A stretch of 64,000 nucleotides of DNA from Schistocephalus solidus (taxonomy: Eukaryota > Platyhelminthes > Cestoda > Diphyllobothriidea > Diphyllobothriidae), in NCBI GenBank assembly GCA_017591395.1, contig WEDG01003494.1, positions 186,001 through 250,000 on the forward strand. Direction: 5' to 3'. The notes beneath the pieces were generated by a model. That model did no database searches and was not told the origin of the DNA. It worked only from the letters and a program-made list of their open reading frames with translations. Made by a program: the position numbers and the translations under genes. Of the stretch, positions 61,601 to 64,000 are shown one piece after another (the stretch's first letter is position 1; each line of letters begins with the position of its first letter).

Positions 61601-62540
61601 AAAACATATTTTTGTTATTGAAATCGATACTTTGTCAGGAGTGATAATTCTCTCTTGGCACCCGAGCGAAAGACAGCGACTACTGTCATTATCAATATTA
61701 AAAGCACACAGAAAAATTGGCACAAAACAAAACGATTGTTGCAACCGAACATCGATTCAATCATTAAACAAGCATGGAACAAGCACGGACTGACGCTGTG
61801 TTCCTTTTGGAAATTGATGAAACCTTTAAATACAAACTAGATACTCATTTGATGAGAAATTAATGTACCTGGGATCAAACTTTTGCCGATGGCGGCATTT
61901 TGCACCTGGCTCACCGATACCAAAACCCCACATTTATATTTTGCAGGTTTACTGTTGTAAAAATTTATTATATTGCCATTTTTTGGTGTAAATAGGGAGA
62001 TAAAGGGCAAAAACTTTCCTCCCTCCGTGAATTGACTTAAAGTGACTAAACATTTATATAACGCACTAGAAAAAATTAAACCGTGAACACAGCTAGGAAA
62101 ATAAGAGTCTTACAATTTGTTTAACATACGTAGAATAATGTAAAAATGTCGGCAAGCACAAAATATGTTTAAGATAGGAGGGACGTTAGGGCTACATACC
62201 ACCAAGCACTGCCAAATGTTAAAACTCAAATTCTTTTATATCAACACCAAAGTCTGTTTTCCACGCTCAACGAACTGTGAACAAAGGTAGTCCAGATGTC
62301 CGCAGATGTTATAGTAATGAAAAACGTGACTGACATAGAAGGCTCGCGATTTTGACGTAGTGCTTTAAGGATACAAATAATTTAGCGGGCGGCAAATGGA
62401 CCGCCAGGATGGTGGAGTTGCAATGCACGAAAAGAGCAACTTTACTGTGTGTGAGCGGACCAAGAATATTACTGACACTACGAAGGCTATTTGGTTGATT
62501 ACAAAGGCACGAGGGTCGCAGTCCCTTGAAGTCGTGACTA
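58692..62540. other. A+T-rich anonymous region
   Basis: Short frames (at most 99 codons) with no motif or repeat I recognise. Confidence 0.35.
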
Positions 62541-62584
62541 CTTACAGATAACCAAGGACAGACCCCAACGCAGTTACTTGTCTG

Positions 62585-62908
62585 GTGGAAGACGTTATGG
62601 AGATTGAAAGTTGCCCTGATGTTGTTCTCGTGCGCAACTTAATTACACCCGGCATTCGATGGAGCGAAATGCATGCAAAGTATTCAAAGGATACCTTTGA
62701 CCGCCGTCTCTTAAAGATAAGAATTGAAGCAATTCTCAAACGGCATGGCCTAGTTCGAACTGGAGCATGTGGAGAGCAACAGGCTAGCTATTCAGATCTT
62801 GCATTCATCAAAGATTCTGACAGTAGAGACGTGGTGTACCGCTCGGTCAAAGTGCCCATGCAGTACTCTCATGGGAGTACGTTCTACATAGGTTTAGATA
62901 TTGAATAA
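62585..62908 (+). pseudogene. LINE endonuclease C-terminal remnant
   Basis: A 107-codon frame with RRLLKIRIEAILKRHGLVRT, then SYSDLAFIKDSDSRDVVYRS and SHGSTFYIGLDIE. The SDLAFIKD block resembles the LDLVFT segment before the final DH motif of APE endonucleases, but the DH itself is not visible. The earlier catalytic motifs are not recognisable upstream. Moderately sure. Confidence 0.45.
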
Positions 62909-63153
62909 CCGAAAAGAGGTCAAATATATGGCAAGGAGAATTTTGCCAAATAATAACTGATGCAGCACAAACAGACTGTGATGTTCTCTTTGCCTGGGAT
63001 GTCACTGAAGATTGGAAATCAGGTAAGGAGCCTTTGTGTCACCTAATAAAGAAACACTGTCATTTAAAAAAGCCTGGGAAATCCAACCATCCACACGAGA
63101 TCTTAAATAGGGAAAATACAGCCTTTAAAGAGTAGGAAGTCAAAAGGAACAAG

Positions 63154-64000
63154 GTGAAAGCCATGATTTTAAAAACGCGGCGGATTCCAAGATTTAAATG
63201 CTCTACCGAGCCGTTAATACTCCTAAATTGGTTTACTGCTTCTCGCGAAAGAGCATGTAACAGGAAGCTGATTGCTTTAATGAGGACTGATAACGGTCTC
63301 AAGATATCGGACAGTACAAAAATAACCGAACATATTTCTTAGGTCATCCCGTCTTTTTAGCAAGAGAAGCCGATTTTATTCCGCCTAGTTACAAAATTTT
63401 GGTAAGCCAATTATTGAAACTATTATGTATCGAGAAGAAGCAATTTTCAAAGAAATAAAATGCTTGAAGGAATTTAAATCCCAATCTTGATAAGGTTCTC
63501 GCAACGCTGCTTTTAGAACATCCCAAGAGCTAACCAAACCGCTATCCGTTCTTTTTAAGAAATCTTTCGATATTTTAATTCTTTCCATAAAATGGAAAAC
63601 CGAATAGATTACGCCGATTGTAAAACGAGGCCTTCGTACCCCTGCAGCTCACTAAAAACGCGTCAGTCTGACATAAATCTGCGGTTTGTCACGGAGAAGA
63701 CTATTCAAAAGGAATTGATGATAACTTGAAAATCACCACCTCTTTTCCAATGTGCAATATGGCTTTCCTAGAGGAAGATAATATCTAACGAGCTTGCTTT
63801 ACACGATGCAAATCTAGACAAAAGAATAGGATGCAAAATCGGTTTTGAATGCCACTAACATTGATTTTAGGCAGGTTTTCAATGGCGTTTCTCACCAGCG
63901 AATCCTGCACAAGTTGAGAGCTATGGGTTTCAGAGGGAAAGTTCTTACATAAATTGAAACTTTCTCGTTCATCGTTTTCAAGTGGCCTTTGTAGATCAAC
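63154..64000 (+). pseudogene. LINE reverse transcriptase N-terminal remnant
   Basis: RKLIALMRTDNGLKISDSTKI (63264-63330) matches the linker before LINE RT domains, where a DG...D...KA block is usual. After many stops, DFRQVFNGVSHQRILHKLRAMGFRGK (about 63865-63945) corresponds to RT motif A, with the usual KAFD changed to QVFN. The catalytic motif C would lie beyond the window. Confidence 0.55.

Larger units (their letters stand above)
62540..64000 (+). mobile_element. Decayed LINE of a second type, cut by the window edge
   Basis: Endonuclease C-terminus, a linker and the start of the RT follow in the right order on the plus strand. Sequence style (A+T-rich, DFxxxFxxVSHQRxLHKL) differs from copies A to E and resembles CR1/Jockey-type LINEs. 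It has many stops and continues beyond 64000. Confidence 0.55.

Overview
This window looks like repeat-dense nuclear DNA from a flatworm, most likely a diphyllobothriidean tapeworm (Spirometra, Dibothriocephalus or Schistocephalus group). The evidence is the kind of elements present: an APE-type LINE whose polyprotein ends in a string of C2H2 fingers with the GLVGHLRIH signature, Penelope-like GIY-YIG fragments, long trinucleotide arrays, and no compact gene arrangement. There are no operons, ribosome-binding sites or rRNA, and nothing prokaryotic. Assignment to the order is from family recognition, not a search.

Layout. 1-8 kb holds small dispersed repeats: a telomere-like MITE family, an unnamed repeat pair, a LINE 3' end and a tRNA-like SINE head. 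8.0-13.6 kb is the most complete LINE copy (A, minus strand: 5' region, endonuclease, RT, zinc fingers, 3' UTR), and it is broken throughout. 16.4-19.4 kb and 31.7-34.1 kb are the two arms of a long inverted repeat. Both arms carry the same already-dead RT remnant. Between them lie LINE copies B and C (19.4-24.2 kb, plus strand) and more MITE copies. 35.0-38.0 kb is a cluster of three different trinucleotide arrays (GGA, ACT, AGT). 39.5-49.4 kb is mostly anonymous, with one candidate host exon at 48.3 kb on the minus strand. 49.4-54.7 kb holds Penelope ends that run straight into (CTC)n and (TTC)n arrays, a decayed LINE copy (E), and a Penelope C-terminal GIY-YIG fragment. 54.7-62.5 kb is A+T-richer and quiet, with one candidate terminal exon with a poly(A) signal at 58.5-58.7 kb. 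From 62.5 kb to the edge is a decayed LINE of another type.

Almost every long open frame here is either transposon-derived or an artefact of simple repeats; the serine, leucine, phenylalanine, lysine, arginine and glutamate homopolymer frames are (TTC)n or (CTC)n read in different frames. No autonomous element is intact. The noteworthy signals are the 12-kb-spaced inverted repeat with shared lesions, the MITE family with a degenerate TTAGGG-like core, the repeated Penelope-end/microsatellite junction with a hammerhead-like motif, and the LINE with C-terminal zinc fingers.
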